Of a stretch of 64,000 nucleotides of DNA, positions 42,339 to 52,082 are shown piece after piece. The notes beneath the pieces are model-generated. The model was not told the DNA's origin and searched no databases. It saw nothing but the letters and a program-made list of their open reading frames with translations. Numbering within the stretch: position 1 is the stretch's first letter; every line of letters starts with the position of its first letter. Source of the stretch: Sphingomonas_R arantia. Its GTDB lineage: Bacteria; Pseudomonadota; Alphaproteobacteria; Sphingomonadales; Sphingomonadaceae. Position numbers and translations under genes: made by a program. The stretch lies in contig NZ_JBHUGS010000004.1 in NCBI RefSeq assembly GCF_042682045.1, forward strand, positions 1 to 64,000, given 5' to 3'.

Positions 42339-43904
42339 CTAGCGAGTTTCATCAGGAATCTCTTTTCGATACTCGACTATTTCGTAGCGCGCTTTTGGAT
42401 CCCGAAGTTTTGTAGGAGCTATGAAACGAAGAAGGCCTTTATCCACTAATCGTGTCAAATCCTTTTTTGATGTGCCCCAAGTTCTTTTGGTAAGCCGCTC
42501 AGCCTCGGCTACTTGTATCTGACCATTGTTGTATGCATAGCCGATAATTTGAACCTCATGTTCGGCCAGTTGCTTCCACAATTCGACGCCGCAGTAGGTT
42601 GCAACATCACGGTCAGTAGATCGCTTTCGCGTATGATGATCGTTACGGAGTACAACGCGGACCGCAACGCCATGCATTGTCTGCTGAGAGAAGGTCGGCG
42701 CTGGCAAGCCGTAACTTTCCATGCTCTCTTTCATTCTCCGCGTTCCCTCGCGCGTCATTCTTACAAAGCCGAGATAACGAAGTGCCTCCATTAAATGGGG
42801 ATTGCGCGATGCACGATGATAGTAAACATTCTCGGGTGTTACGGGAGGAACAAACCCACCTGGGCTTTCTACCTCCAGACGATCAGAAAAGAATTTTACC
42901 GTGATCTCGGATCCGCTGAAGCTATACGATCGATGGACGAGGGCGTTAACGATAGCTTCAAACCAAGCCCATCGTGGATATTCGGGGGTTGTTACAAATT
43001 TTCCGTCCCTACCTAACCACGTGACATCATGATTCAAGTCTGCGATGGACTGTCCAGCCTTTTTCAAAATTGCGGGGATATTACCCTCAATGTAGAAGTC
43101 CTTCAGCGGACGAAAGTCCGATCCGCTGCCTTCTTCCACACCATCAAACCGTTGAACACGAATACGACATCCGGCGTGCTGCATGCGGGGATCGTAGGCG
43201 CAAAACAGTACCATGCTATTTAGGGGATGATACTCTCCATTCTCATAAGTCATAAGATGCCGGTCGATCAGAACTGCTTCATCTGTCCAATCATCCTTTG
43301 ATTCCCGCTCACGAAATGTGTTTGCGAACTCACGTATGATGGCTTGATCGAAATCCCCCGGGTACCGAAAAAACCCAGATTTGCGTAACTCCCAGGAACG
43401 TTCATGTCGGGTTGACCTGAAGTCGTCTCGTTCCTCTGAGGACATCTTATGTTTCTGATCGCCCCTGCGTATGAACGCCTCAGACTTATGAGTTTCAACC
43501 AAAAAGCCACGATAGGGGATAAATATCGATATTAGGAAGTCTGGCTTTCCATTCACCTCAATCGGAATGCGCCGGGGTTCCGGACTGGCATCAGGGCAGT
43601 TGTTAGTATGAAACTTATCGATTCCGTTAAGCTGATCTTGCGATAACGATGAACAACCCCTTAGTCCGCCGTTATCATCAACGCCGATGAGCATTATACC
43701 GCCATCGACCGTGTTGGACCACATGCTGTAATACTCGGCTAAATCATCATAGCGAATAGTACGACCGCTTTTGCGTTCAATCCTTCGATCCTCGCCAAAA
43801 TCTGCAACCGTCATCCTGTCCAGTCGAAGCCAAAGGTCGCGAGGAGTCCAGGTTGCTGCATGGTCGGCATTAAAGCCAAAAAGCGAAAGTTGAGTATCGT
43901 TCAT
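42339..43904 (-). CDS. AlbA_2/HATPase-like transcriptional regulator (COG2865 type)
   Basis: This 521-residue protein starts at ATG 43904. AlbA_2 domain at ~35-165 (ERKSGRTIRYDDLAEYYSMW, GGIMLIGVDDNGG, SEAFIRRGDQKHKMS). An HATPase_c_4-like domain at ~300-400 (FEAIVNALVHRSYSFSGSEI, VESPGGFVPPVTPENVYYHR). A C-terminal winged helix follows (VAEAERLTKRTWGTSKKDLTRLVDKGLLRF). COG2865 proteins are putative regulators common in mobile and defence loci. It is AT-richer than its surroundings and lies exactly where the middle of a type ISP restriction-modification gene is missing, so it arrived by replacement. Confidence 0.88.
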   Translation of the reverse strand: MNDTQLSLFGFNADHAATWTPRDLWLRLDRMTVADFGEDRRIERKSGRTIRYDDLAEYYSMWSNTVDGGIMLIGVDDNGGLRGCSSLSQDQLNGIDKFHTNNCPDASPEPRRIPIEVNGKPDFLISIFIPYRGFLVETHKSEAFIRRGDQKHKMSSEERDDFRSTRHERSWELRKSGFFRYPGDFDQAIIREFANTFRERESKDDWTDEAVLIDRHLMTYENGEYHPLNSMVLFCAYDPRMQHAGCRIRVQRFDGVEEGSGSDFRPLKDFYIEGNIPAILKKAGQSIADLNHDVTWLGRDGKFVTTPEYPRWAWFEAIVNALVHRSYSFSGSEITVKFFSDRLEVESPGGFVPPVTPENVYYHRASRNPHLMEALRYLGFVRMTREGTRRMKESMESYGLPAPTFSQQTMHGVAVRVVLRNDHHTRKRSTDRDVATYCGVELWKQLAEHEVQIIGYAYNNGQIQVAEAERLTKRTWGTSKKDLTRLVDKGLLRFIAPTKLRDPKARYEIVEYRKEIPDETR

Positions 43905-44111
43905 ACTATATATGGTGTGGTGAGCAGATACTCATCACACTACCCCTTGAGTTTGCTTGCAGGCGAACGATGCACGATTCGCCTCCTGATGGAGCCTTTT
44001 AGCCCGTTGACCGAGCGTTGGCGATCACTCACGCGTGAGCGTCCGCGCTGTATCGGAACTCATACCTCGCCAAATGGCAGCGGGAACGTTGCTCTGCGCG
44101 GTGCTTGTAAA

Positions 44112-44480
44112 CTATGGCGGCCTGCGCGCCGTGGTACGATGGACGGCGATGTGATCGTCGGAATAGAGGATGTTGTCGCGGGGGTAGCCCTTGCGCGTCT
44201 TGGCGGCGATCTCCGCATCGAGATCGTCGTCGGCGTCCTTCGCCTCCCAATAGCCGAACGGCACGCGGAGCGCGTGGAGGAGGGCGCCGTCGACGAAGAT
44301 GCGGTTCTTCTGCGGCGTGACGATGGCGTGTTCGGAGACGAAATACAGATCGTGCGTACGGCCCCAGCGCTTGAGCAGGTCCTTGAACGCTTCGCGCAGG
44401 ACGCTTTCGCGGCGGCTGCCGGAGATGGAGCGCAGCCGATCGAGGTCGGCGCGATATTCGTTGATCAACTGACGGCTCAA
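44112..44480 (-). pseudogene. N-terminal remnant of type ISP restriction-modification enzyme
   Basis: A 122-residue frame with ATG 44480. It begins MSRQLINEYRADLDRLRSIS and has an Mrr-like PD-(D/E)xK nuclease fragment: IFVDGALL (Asp64) and GYWEAKD (Glu79-x-Lys81). After DDHIAVH the sequence becomes a short Arg-rich junk tail and stops. The homologous enzymes continue for many hundreds of residues, so the breakpoint is about 44,160. With 41627-42226 this is a two-ended gene corpse. Confidence 0.82.
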
Positions 44481-44964
44481 GCGATGTCCCCCCGCGTGGC
44501 CGTGCGGCCCTTTGGGCGGTGCTAGCAGGCGGGCGGGGTGGTGTCAGGGGGCGTCGGCGGGTCGTGTGGATGTCAGGTCGGCGGCGCGATGCGGTGTCGG
44601 ACGGCGATCGTCCGGCGTTCAGGTCGTTCGTTCGCCGGTGTGCCGGACCGGCAAGGCCGGGTGGCTGCAACGCCATGTTTCCCGGTCGACACATGGGCAG
44701 GCGTTTTGGAGTTCCATGTTCGGAAGTCGTTCATGACTGACACAAAGGTGGCATTCATACCCGTTTTGGAAGCCAAGTGTCGGCTCCGCAAAGAACATGG
44801 GTATAATATTGCGAACTAGTAGTTTGATGAATTGAAAGCCCTAGAATGTAAGCACGGTGAAACGATTGCGCTTGGTTTTGCAGAACATCCTACTGAATAG
44901 GGGTTCAGTCCGAGTTATACGCTGTTGCTGCGTTGCAACGACGTTCGTTTAATATGACGATCTC
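44481..44964. other. Intergenic region before the TonB receptor
   Basis: About 480 bp without a convincing gene. GC falls toward the right (from ~44,730), with AT-rich stretches such as GGGTATAATATTGCG at 44791 that resemble promoter -10 elements. A 28-codon frame from 44733 lacks support. The region likely holds the TonB receptor promoter and any operator. No clear terminator seen. Confidence 0.4.
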
Positions 44965-45057
44965 ATGAAAACCGCTTTGACAGCTTGCGCCCTGCTGGTC
45001 AGCTTGAACGCATATCACGACCCGATGTTCGGGCCGTCAGGTGCAGGGGCAGCATAG
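44965..45057 (+). CDS. Putative leader peptide upstream of TonB receptor
   Basis: ATG 44965 opens 30 codons (MKTALTACALLVSLNAYHDP, then MFGPSGAGAA) ending TAG at 45055, directly abutting the receptor ATG (TAGATG). The first half resembles a truncated signal/lipoprotein peptide with Cys8. Stop-start contact suggests translational coupling or a leader. It could also be chance. Confidence 0.4.
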   Translation: MKTALTACALLVSLNAYHDPMFGPSGAGAA

Positions 45058-48000
45058 ATGACATCCAATCTTCGCCTTTTGGGCGCGACCTTTCTTGTCC
45101 GCTCGACTTCGATCCGTGCGCTGACTGCCTTTGCGGTTTTGGCGACGATGATCCCGTCGGTCGCGGCCGCGCAGGATTTCCAGAACGTGACCGCATCCGG
45201 GCGGATCGTGACGACGGCGGGCGCCGGCGTGGCCGGGGCGACGGTGGCGTTCCAGTCCGCCGCGCAGGGTTTCACCCGCACCACGACGACCGACGGCGGC
45301 GGCAATTACCGCCTGCCGCAGCTGCCGCTGGGGACGTACACGGTGACGATCACCGCGACCGGTTTCGCGACGAGCACGCAAAGCGGCGTCGTGCTGGAGC
45401 CGGACCAGGCGTCCAACCAGTTTTCGCTGGCGGCCGTCGGCGAAACGGGCGCGGCGGGCAATGCAGCGGGGACGGCGGCCGGCGGCGACGCGATCGTCGT
45501 GACCGGGACGCGCACGCGGACGATCGATTTCGAACGGACGACGACCGGGACGGTGGTGAACGTCACCGAGATCGCGCGACAGGTGCCGGTGGACCGCAGC
45601 CTGACCGCGATCATCCGGCTGTCGCCCGGCACGTCGCAGGGCGACAGCGCGTTCGGCGATCTGGCGTCGTTTTCCGGGGCGTCCGTGTCGGAAAACCAGT
45701 TCTTCGTGAACGGCCTGAACGTGACCAATTTCCGCAAGGGGCTGGGTTCGACGACGGTGCCGTTCGAATTCTACGACACGGTCGATATCAAGAACGGCGG
45801 ATATCCGGCCGAGTTCGGCCGCGCGACGGGCGGTTTCGTGAGCGCCACGACCAAGTCCGGTTCGAACGAGTTCCACGCGGGGGCGGTGCTGTCCTACACC
45901 CCCGATTTCCTGCGGAGCGATTCCCCCAATACGTTCCGCGACGATAATGACGGCGACATCCGTGAATCGCGCAACGCGTATTTCTATGCATCCGGGCCGC
46001 TGATCAAGGATCGGCTGTTCTTCTACGGCTTCTACCAGGCGCGCCACACGCAGCAGGGCGACGGCAGCGTCACCGACCAGCGTTATTCCGAGCGGGTCGG
46101 CGACAGCCCGTACTGGGGCGGCAAGCTGGACGCGATCATCGCCGATGGGCACCGGCTGGAATTCACCTATTTCGATACGTCCCGCACCGAGACGATCACG
46201 AACCTGGACTATGACGTCACGACCAACCAGCGGACGTTGTTCCAGAGTTCGGACGTCGAGAAGTTCGGGGGCAAGAATTTCGTCGGGCGCTATACCGGCA
46301 CGTTCACCGAATGGCTGACCCTGTCGGCGGCATACGGCAAGAACAAGGACCGCGAGGTCACGCAGTCGTCGAGCGACAATCCCTACATCCTCGACCAGCG
46401 CACCGGTACGGCCCTGTCGATCGGCAATCCCACGGCGACACGCACATCGTCGTTCGACACCCGCGAATTCTACCGGGCGGATGCGGACATCTATTTCAAC
46501 CTGCTCGGATCGCACCACATCCGGGGCGGTTACGACCGCGAGAACCTGACGTCGGATACCACGTCATCCTATAACGGCGGTGTCGCCTACACCTACCTGA
46601 CCGCTGCGGCCGGGAACCGCTATGCGCCGGCCGGGACGGAGTATGTCAGTGCGCGGACCTACTTCAACGGCGGGGTGTTCAAGACCAGGAACGAAGCGTT
46701 CTACATCCAGGACACTTGGTCGCTGTTCAACAACCGGCTGAACCTGTCGCTGGGGGTTCGGAACGACCGGTTCACCAACCAGAATGTGGACGGCGAAACC
46801 TATTATGAATCGGGCGATCAGTGGGGGCCGCGACTGGGCTTCACCTTCGACCCGACGGGCGATGCGCGGACCAAGATCTACGGGTCGTTCGGGCGGATCT
46901 TCCAGCCGGTCGCGACCAACACCAACATCCGGCTGGCGGGCGCCGAAACCGACTATACGCGCTATTACCAGCTGTTCGGCGTGAATGCCGACAACAGCCC
47001 GATCCTGGGGCAGGCGCTGTCGTTCACGGGCGGGAGCAGCGCGTGCCCGGGCAGCACGGACGCCAACTGCCAACTGGTGTCGGACGGCACCGCGACGCCG
47101 ACCGAAGCGACCGTTTCGAAATCGCTGAAGCCGCAGTCGATCGACGAATATATCATCGGCGGCGAGCGCCGGCTGGGCAGCCGGATCCGCGTCGGGCTGT
47201 ACGGGACGTATCGCAAGCTGAACGCGTCGCTGGAGGACGCCGCGATCGACCAGGGCGTGCTTGCCTATTGCAACCGCGAGGGCATTTCGGGGTGCGAGGA
47301 CATCTGGACCGGGTTCCACCAATATGTGCTGATCAACCCGGGCGAGGCGGCGACGATCACGCTGTCCGACCCCATCAACGGGGAAGCCACGGCCCGCACC
47401 GTCAGCTTCACCGCGGAGGAGCTGGGATATCCGAAGGCGCGGCGGACGTACAAGGCGATCACCGCGACGTTCAATCGCGAGTTCGACGGCCTCTGGACGC
47501 TGAACGGATCCTACACCTATGCCAAGAACCGCGGGAACATCGAAGGCGGCGTGAAATCCGACAACGGCCAGTCCGACAGCGGCCTGACGACGGATTTCGA
47601 TCAGCCGGGCTTCACCCAGGGCGCCTACGGGTATCTGCCGGGCGATCGCCGTCACAACATCAAGCTGTACGGCGCGTATCAGGTGCGACCATGGCTGCTG
47701 ATCGGCGCCAATTTCGCCGCCGTGTCGCCGCGCCGGTTCGGGTGCATCGGGCTGGTCCCGGATTCGGTCGATCCGTTCGCGAACGCCTATGGCTCGGCCG
47801 GCAATTTCTGCCCGATCGTCGACGGCCAGGTGTCGGACGACAACGAGACGGTGCTGGTGCAGCGCGGCAGCGTGTTCAAGAGCGACTGGAACACGTCGAC
47901 CGACCTGACGCTGTCGTTCCGGCCGCAACCGGAGAACCGGAACCTGACGTTCGAAGTGTCGGTGTTCAACGTGTTCAACCAGAAGGCCAAGATCGACTAT

Positions 48001-48108
48001 GACGAGCAGGGCACGGATGACGGCGGCGCAGCATCCGCCACGTATCGCCTGCCGACGTCGTACCAGTCGCCGCGGTCCGCGCGGTTCGTGGCGCGGATCG
48101 GCTTCTGA
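45058..48108 (+). CDS. TonB-dependent receptor with carboxypeptidase regulatory-like domain
   Basis: This 1,016-residue protein starts at ATG 45058. A long signal region ends IPSVAAAQDF (~40). A CarboxypepD_reg beta-sandwich covers ~45-115 (SGRIVTTAGAGVAGATVAF, YRLPQLPLGTYTVTI). The plug domain includes DAIVVTGTRT (TonB-box-like) and FFVNGLNVTNFRK. A 22-strand barrel ends ARFVARIGF with terminal Phe. Such Oar-like receptors import large ligands (peptides, siderophores, glycans). No neighbouring transport genes define the ligand. Confidence 0.93.
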   Translation: MTSNLRLLGATFLVRSTSIRALTAFAVLATMIPSVAAAQDFQNVTASGRIVTTAGAGVAGATVAFQSAAQGFTRTTTTDGGGNYRLPQLPLGTYTVTITATGFATSTQSGVVLEPDQASNQFSLAAVGETGAAGNAAGTAAGGDAIVVTGTRTRTIDFERTTTGTVVNVTEIARQVPVDRSLTAIIRLSPGTSQGDSAFGDLASFSGASVSENQFFVNGLNVTNFRKGLGSTTVPFEFYDTVDIKNGGYPAEFGRATGGFVSATTKSGSNEFHAGAVLSYTPDFLRSDSPNTFRDDNDGDIRESRNAYFYASGPLIKDRLFFYGFYQARHTQQGDGSVTDQRYSERVGDSPYWGGKLDAIIADGHRLEFTYFDTSRTETITNLDYDVTTNQRTLFQSSDVEKFGGKNFVGRYTGTFTEWLTLSAAYGKNKDREVTQSSSDNPYILDQRTGTALSIGNPTATRTSSFDTREFYRADADIYFNLLGSHHIRGGYDRENLTSDTTSSYNGGVAYTYLTAAAGNRYAPAGTEYVSARTYFNGGVFKTRNEAFYIQDTWSLFNNRLNLSLGVRNDRFTNQNVDGETYYESGDQWGPRLGFTFDPTGDARTKIYGSFGRIFQPVATNTNIRLAGAETDYTRYYQLFGVNADNSPILGQALSFTGGSSACPGSTDANCQLVSDGTATPTEATVSKSLKPQSIDEYIIGGERRLGSRIRVGLYGTYRKLNASLEDAAIDQGVLAYCNREGISGCEDIWTGFHQYVLINPGEAATITLSDPINGEATARTVSFTAEELGYPKARRTYKAITATFNREFDGLWTLNGSYTYAKNRGNIEGGVKSDNGQSDSGLTTDFDQPGFTQGAYGYLPGDRRHNIKLYGAYQVRPWLLIGANFAAVSPRRFGCIGLVPDSVDPFANAYGSAGNFCPIVDGQVSDDNETVLVQRGSVFKSDWNTSTDLTLSFRPQPENRNLTFEVSVFNVFNQKAKIDYDEQGTDDGGAASATYRLPTSYQSPRSARFVARIGF

Positions 48109-48220
48109 TCGTCGCCCGAGGAAGGGCCGCGCGGGCGGGGAGCCGGGCGGCCCCAGGGTGACCGGGGGAGCAGCATCGTAGGGCGTTGCACTGTCGCCCG
48201 GTTCCGTTTACGTCAACGTC

Positions 48221-49891
48221 ATGCAACATCCGAACCCTTGGGCGACCGGCTATTCCCATCCCACCGCGTGGGACCGGGACTATCCGCCGATGACGGTGCC
48301 GGCGATGCTGGCGGGGGCGGTGGCCCGCGGCCCGCAGGCCGCCATGATCGATTTCATGGGGCGGACGTACAGCTATGCCGAGGTGCTGGACGGCGCGCGG
48401 CGGGTGGCGGCCGGGTTGCACAAGATGGGGATACAGCGGGGGGACCGGATCGGGTTGTTCCTGCCGAACGTGCCGCATTATGTGGCGGCTTATTATGGCG
48501 CGCTGATGCTGGGTGCGGTGGTGGTCAATTTCTCGCCGTTGTACTCGGTGGAGGAGCTGGCGCATCAGGTGGAGGATTCGGGGACGCGCGTGCTGTTCAC
48601 GCTGTCCGCCACCGCGCTGTTGCCGACGGCGGTGAAGGTGCTGGCGGCGAGCGGGCTCGAGCGGCTGGTCGTCGGGTCGATCGCGGGGGCGCTGCCGAAG
48701 GGCAAGTCGGTGCTGTACCGGTTGCTGAAGCGCAAGGAGGTGGCGGCGCGGCCGGACGATGCGCGGATCACCGCGTTTTCCGCGCTGATCGCCAATGACG
48801 GGCGGTTCCCCGAAGCCGTGATCGATGCGGTCCGCGACGTGGCGCTGATCCAGTATACCGGCGGGACGACCGGGAGCCCCAAGGGCGCGATGCTGACGCA
48901 CCAGAACCTGACCGCCAATGCGCGGCAGATCATCGACGTGGATCCGGAGGCGGGGGCGCCGGACCGGATCGTGGGGGCGCTGCCGCTGTTCCACATCTTT
49001 GCCAATGCGTGCGTGCTGAACCGGACGGTCGCGAACGGCGGGACGATGGTGCTGTTGCCGCGGTTCGATGCGGCCGCCGTGCTGGCGGCGGTGGAACGGA
49101 CGAAGGCGACGAGCCTGCCCGGCGTGCCGACGATGTATCAGGCGCTGCTGGCGCATCCGAAGCTGGCGGCGACGGACCTGTCGTCGCTCCGCGTGTGTAT
49201 CTCGGGTGGCGCGCCGCTCGCCGGGCCGGTGAAGGCGCGGTTCGAGGCGGCGACGGGCGCGGTGCTGGTCGAGGGATATGGCCTGACCGAGAGCGGGATC
49301 GCGGCGACCAATCCCTATGAGGGGCTGGCCAAGACCGGGACGATCGGGCAGCCGCTGCCCGCCACGACAATCCGGCTGGTCGACCGCGAGGATGCGACGC
49401 GCGATGCGCCGGCGGGCGAGCCGGGCGAGATCGTGATCCACGGGCCGCAGGTGATGGCGGGGTACTGGCGGCGGCCGGAGCTGGATGCGACGACCTTTGC
49501 CGACGGCGGCTTGCGGACCGGCGACGTCGGGGTGATCGACGAGGACGGCTATGTGCGGATCGTCGACCGGTTGAAGGACATGATCTCGGTCGGCGGGTTC
49601 AAGGTGTTTCCGAGCCGGGTGGAAACGGTGCTGTACCGCCACGACGCGGTGCGCGACGCGATCGTGATCGGCGTGCCCGACGCATACCAGGGCGAACGGC
49701 CGAAGGCGTTCGTGACGCTGGTGGAGGGCGCCGCGGTGACGGGCGACGAGCTGATGGCGTGGCTGAACCCGCTGGTCGGCAAGCATGAGCGCTGCGTCGC
49801 GGTGGAGGTGCGCGATGCGTTGCCGCGGACGCTGGTGGGCAAGCTCAGCCGCAAGGAACTGGTGGCGGAGGAGCTGGCCAAGGCAGGGTAA
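48221..49891 (+). CDS. Long-chain acyl-CoA ligase (AMP-dependent)
   Basis: This 556-residue protein starts at ATG 48221. Adenylation motifs: YTGGTTGSPKGAMLTH (P-loop, ~215-230), GYGLTESG, and YVRIVDRLKDMISVGGFKVFP hinge. C-terminal RTLVGKLSRKEL carries the catalytic Lys in GKLSR. It resembles FadD/PimA-type ligases that activate medium to long chain or dicarboxylic acids to CoA thioesters for beta-oxidation. Convergent with corA, 13 bp apart. Confidence 0.92.
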   Translation: MQHPNPWATGYSHPTAWDRDYPPMTVPAMLAGAVARGPQAAMIDFMGRTYSYAEVLDGARRVAAGLHKMGIQRGDRIGLFLPNVPHYVAAYYGALMLGAVVVNFSPLYSVEELAHQVEDSGTRVLFTLSATALLPTAVKVLAASGLERLVVGSIAGALPKGKSVLYRLLKRKEVAARPDDARITAFSALIANDGRFPEAVIDAVRDVALIQYTGGTTGSPKGAMLTHQNLTANARQIIDVDPEAGAPDRIVGALPLFHIFANACVLNRTVANGGTMVLLPRFDAAAVLAAVERTKATSLPGVPTMYQALLAHPKLAATDLSSLRVCISGGAPLAGPVKARFEAATGAVLVEGYGLTESGIAATNPYEGLAKTGTIGQPLPATTIRLVDREDATRDAPAGEPGEIVIHGPQVMAGYWRRPELDATTFADGGLRTGDVGVIDEDGYVRIVDRLKDMISVGGFKVFPSRVETVLYRHDAVRDAIVIGVPDAYQGERPKAFVTLVEGAAVTGDELMAWLNPLVGKHERCVAVEVRDALPRTLVGKLSRKELVAEELAKAG

Positions 49892-49903
49892 GCGGCGCTC
49901 GCG

Positions 49904-50872
49904 TCAGATCCAGCGGGCGTTCTTGAAGCGGATGTAGAGCACGGTGCAGACCGCCACGATGACGGCGAGCACGACGAAATAGCCATATTCGGTCTTCAGT
50001 TCGGGCATGTTTTCGAAATTCATGCCGTAGATGCCGGCGATCGCGGTGGGGACGGCCAGGATCGCGGCCCAGGCGGCGAGTTGCCGGGTGATGGCGCCGG
50101 TGCGCTGCTGTTCCATCAGGTTGCTGAATTCGAACACCGAGGTCAGCACCTGGAGCAGGCCGTCGGTCATGACCTGCATACGGCGGACATGATCGAGCAC
50201 GTCGCTGAAATACGGACGGGTGTCGGGATCGATGCAGGGCAGGTCGAGCCGGACGAGCTTGCCCGCGACCTCCGCCATGGGGCCGAGCACGCGCTGGAAC
50301 CGGGTGAGCTGGCGGCGCAGCGTGAAGATGCGGGTGATTTCGTCGCGGTCGAGGAACGCGTCAAGCGTGCGTTGTTCCATGACGGACACGATGTCCTCGA
50401 TCGTGTCGACCATCGGCAGATAGCCGTCGACGATATAGTCCAGCACCGCGTGGAGGACATAGTCGACGCCGTGGACGAGGAGCGACGGCGCGGCCTCGAG
50501 CTGCTGGCGGAGCATCTTGTGCGAGCGGGCGCTGCCGTGGCGCACGCTGATGATGTGGCTGTGCCCGACGAAGATCGCGGTTTCGCCGTAATCGATCGTG
50601 TCGCCGTCGAGCGCGGCGGTGCGCGCGACGACGAACAGCTGGTCGCCGTAGACGTCGACCTTGGGCAGCTGGTTGGCGTTGACCGCATCCTCGATCGCCA
50701 ACGGGTGCAGGTCGTAATGCTGCTTGAGCGTCTGCATTTCCGCATCGGTGGGATCGCACAGGCCGATCCAGACGAATTCGGACTTGTCGGCCGGGCAGTC
50801 GACCCGCTCGTCGATCGACACCTCGCGCACCCGCTTGCCGTTGCGGTAGAGATAGGCGGCGACGACCGTCAT
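49904..50872 (-). CDS. corA: Magnesium/cobalt transporter CorA
   Basis: This is 322 residues from ATG 50872, with GAGG upstream. The cytoplasmic N-terminal funnel is alpha/beta. Two C-terminal membrane helices flank the signature Gly-Met-Asn (IAGIYGMNFENMPELK), the pentameric channel selectivity motif. The ends of the protein (FVVLAVIVAVCTVLYIRFKNARWI) match the second helix and basic cytoplasmic tail. Length normal. Mg2+ uptake across the inner membrane. Confidence 0.95.
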   Translation of the reverse strand: MTVVAAYLYRNGKRVREVSIDERVDCPADKSEFVWIGLCDPTDAEMQTLKQHYDLHPLAIEDAVNANQLPKVDVYGDQLFVVARTAALDGDTIDYGETAIFVGHSHIISVRHGSARSHKMLRQQLEAAPSLLVHGVDYVLHAVLDYIVDGYLPMVDTIEDIVSVMEQRTLDAFLDRDEITRIFTLRRQLTRFQRVLGPMAEVAGKLVRLDLPCIDPDTRPYFSDVLDHVRRMQVMTDGLLQVLTSVFEFSNLMEQQRTGAITRQLAAWAAILAVPTAIAGIYGMNFENMPELKTEYGYFVVLAVIVAVCTVLYIRFKNARWI

Positions 50873-51101
50873 ATGAACCTCGGATCCTGATCTTGGCACG
50901 CGCCGACGGGGGAGCGGCCGAGGCGTTTCGCATTCCGGGGCGGTTTGCGCAACGTCGGGGATCGGGGGCGGGATGGGTGGCGGATTGCCTCGGGGGACGG
51001 GGCCTAACGTGGCGGGATCAGCGATGGGCGGGCGGGGCCGGGGCGTCGGATACTATCCATGGTTTACCACGACGGGACAGTCGGTTGCTAAGACGTCCCT
51101 C

Positions 51102-51132
51102 ATGTCCGCTAACGCCCACTTGCGGACATTCG
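51102..51132. repeat. GCGGACA palindrome family, copy 1
   Basis: ATGTCCGCTAACGCCCACTT then GCGGACATTCG. Arms ATGTCCGC and GCGGACAT are an exact inverted repeat. This is the best-preserved of at least six copies between 51.1 and 54.4 kb. Confidence 0.8.
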
Positions 51133-51154
51133 AAGCGCGCGGCAAGATCGGGGA

Positions 51155-51505
51155 ATGGCACAGCTAATTCACCGTCTAGGCCGGATTGTGGACAAGGAGT
51201 GGATTAAAGTCGGTTGGGCGGGAAAGCCTACGTTACGGCATCACCTACTCGCGTTCACGCCCCTCGCTATGTTGCTCGTTCCATCGGTAATAGTGGAGCG
51301 ACGGAACTATGACGCAGGTATCGCGATCCTCTTCGTCGGCTTCCTTTTCTATGGGTCCGTCATCATGTGGATTCAGCTACGTCGATTGGCGGGACTGGGA
51401 TACTTCTCGTCGACCCGTTCAGATCGGGCGGTCAAGCGGCAACAGCGCAAACGTGCTCGGCTTTCTACTTCAGCGCCGACCGACTGCCACAGGAACGGCA
51501 GCTAA
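51155..51505 (+). CDS. Two-pass membrane protein
   Basis: This 116-residue frame starts at ATG 51155. Two hydrophobic segments (HHLLAFTPLAMLLVPSVIV, residues ~29-47, and AGIAILFVGFLFYGSVIMWI, ~55-74) are followed by a basic tail with a KRQQRKRAR run. No family. The gene starts just after a GCGGACA palindrome. It resembles, in general plan, the 52195-52413 product. Confidence 0.6.
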   Translation: MAQLIHRLGRIVDKEWIKVGWAGKPTLRHHLLAFTPLAMLLVPSVIVERRNYDAGIAILFVGFLFYGSVIMWIQLRRLAGLGYFSSTRSDRAVKRQQRKRARLSTSAPTDCHRNGS

Positions 51506-51510
51506 CCCCC

Positions 51511-51572
51511 AAAAGCGGATGTTCGACGGACCCATCGCCTGAATATCCGCTAACGCCCAATTGCGGACATCG
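51511..51572. repeat. GCGGACA palindrome family, copy 2
   Basis: AAAAGCGGATGTTCGACGG at 51511 followed by TATCCGCTAACGCCCAATTG and CGGACATCGG at 51544-51572. Two half-elements in tandem, as in the composite copies further right. Confidence 0.7.
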
Positions 51573-51581
51573 GCGAGTGCA

Positions 51582-52049
51582 TTAACCCACTAATATCGAA
51601 CGCCGTTGCATTGGGTCCTCATCCGCACTGCCTCGCTTCCGAAGGTTAGGTCCACAACGCCAATAATCGATTCTCCGGTGTTGACCGTCAAATATTCCGA
51701 AGGCCGAAACAATATTGCGTTCGTCTATTATAAAGGTATTATTAGCGTAATCCGCATAAATGCCCGAGCCGCGGCTGCCGTCCTGCGGTTGACTGAACCT
51801 GATTACTACATAACGATGATCAACGCCCCCATTCCAGTGTCGAAGCTGATATGATCGGACCCACCGGTCAATATTGGCGATACAAGGGTCATTTGCTTTG
51901 ACGATGGCCTTTTCGATAGCTCGAATATCGGCCGTTGCCGGTCGGCCGTCAGATATAAACTGTTCCGGTTGGGTCGGCGAGGTTGATGGATTGCAGCCCG
52001 CAAAGCTCGCGCTCATCGTTATCAAAAGCAAATGGCGGATTTCACGCAT
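51582..52049 (-). CDS. Small lipoprotein, paralogue A
   Basis: This is 155 residues from ATG 52049. MREIRHLLLITMSASFAGC is a lipoprotein signal (lipobox SFAGC). The mature part contains IRAIEKAIVKANDPCIANID, RWVRSYQLRHWNGGVDHRYVV and a second half with FIIDERNIV and a Cys. It resembles the lipoprotein at 53953-54336 (helix, PC motif, WxRxY segment, then a strand with a polar loop). Function unknown; low-GC relative to flanks. Divergent from 52195 gene. Confidence 0.7.
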   Translation of the reverse strand: MREIRHLLLITMSASFAGCNPSTSPTQPEQFISDGRPATADIRAIEKAIVKANDPCIANIDRWVRSYQLRHWNGGVDHRYVVIRFSQPQDGSRGSGIYADYANNTFIIDERNIVSAFGIFDGQHRRIDYWRCGPNLRKRGSADEDPMQRRSILVG

Positions 52050-52082
52050 CCAATACCCTCCCACGCTCCGCAACGAAGGGCA

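Noticed and set aside
44733..44819. 28-codon plus-strand frame upstream of the TonB leader
   Set aside because: Short, no good ribosome site, no sign of coding bias; falls in AT-rich promoter-like DNA.
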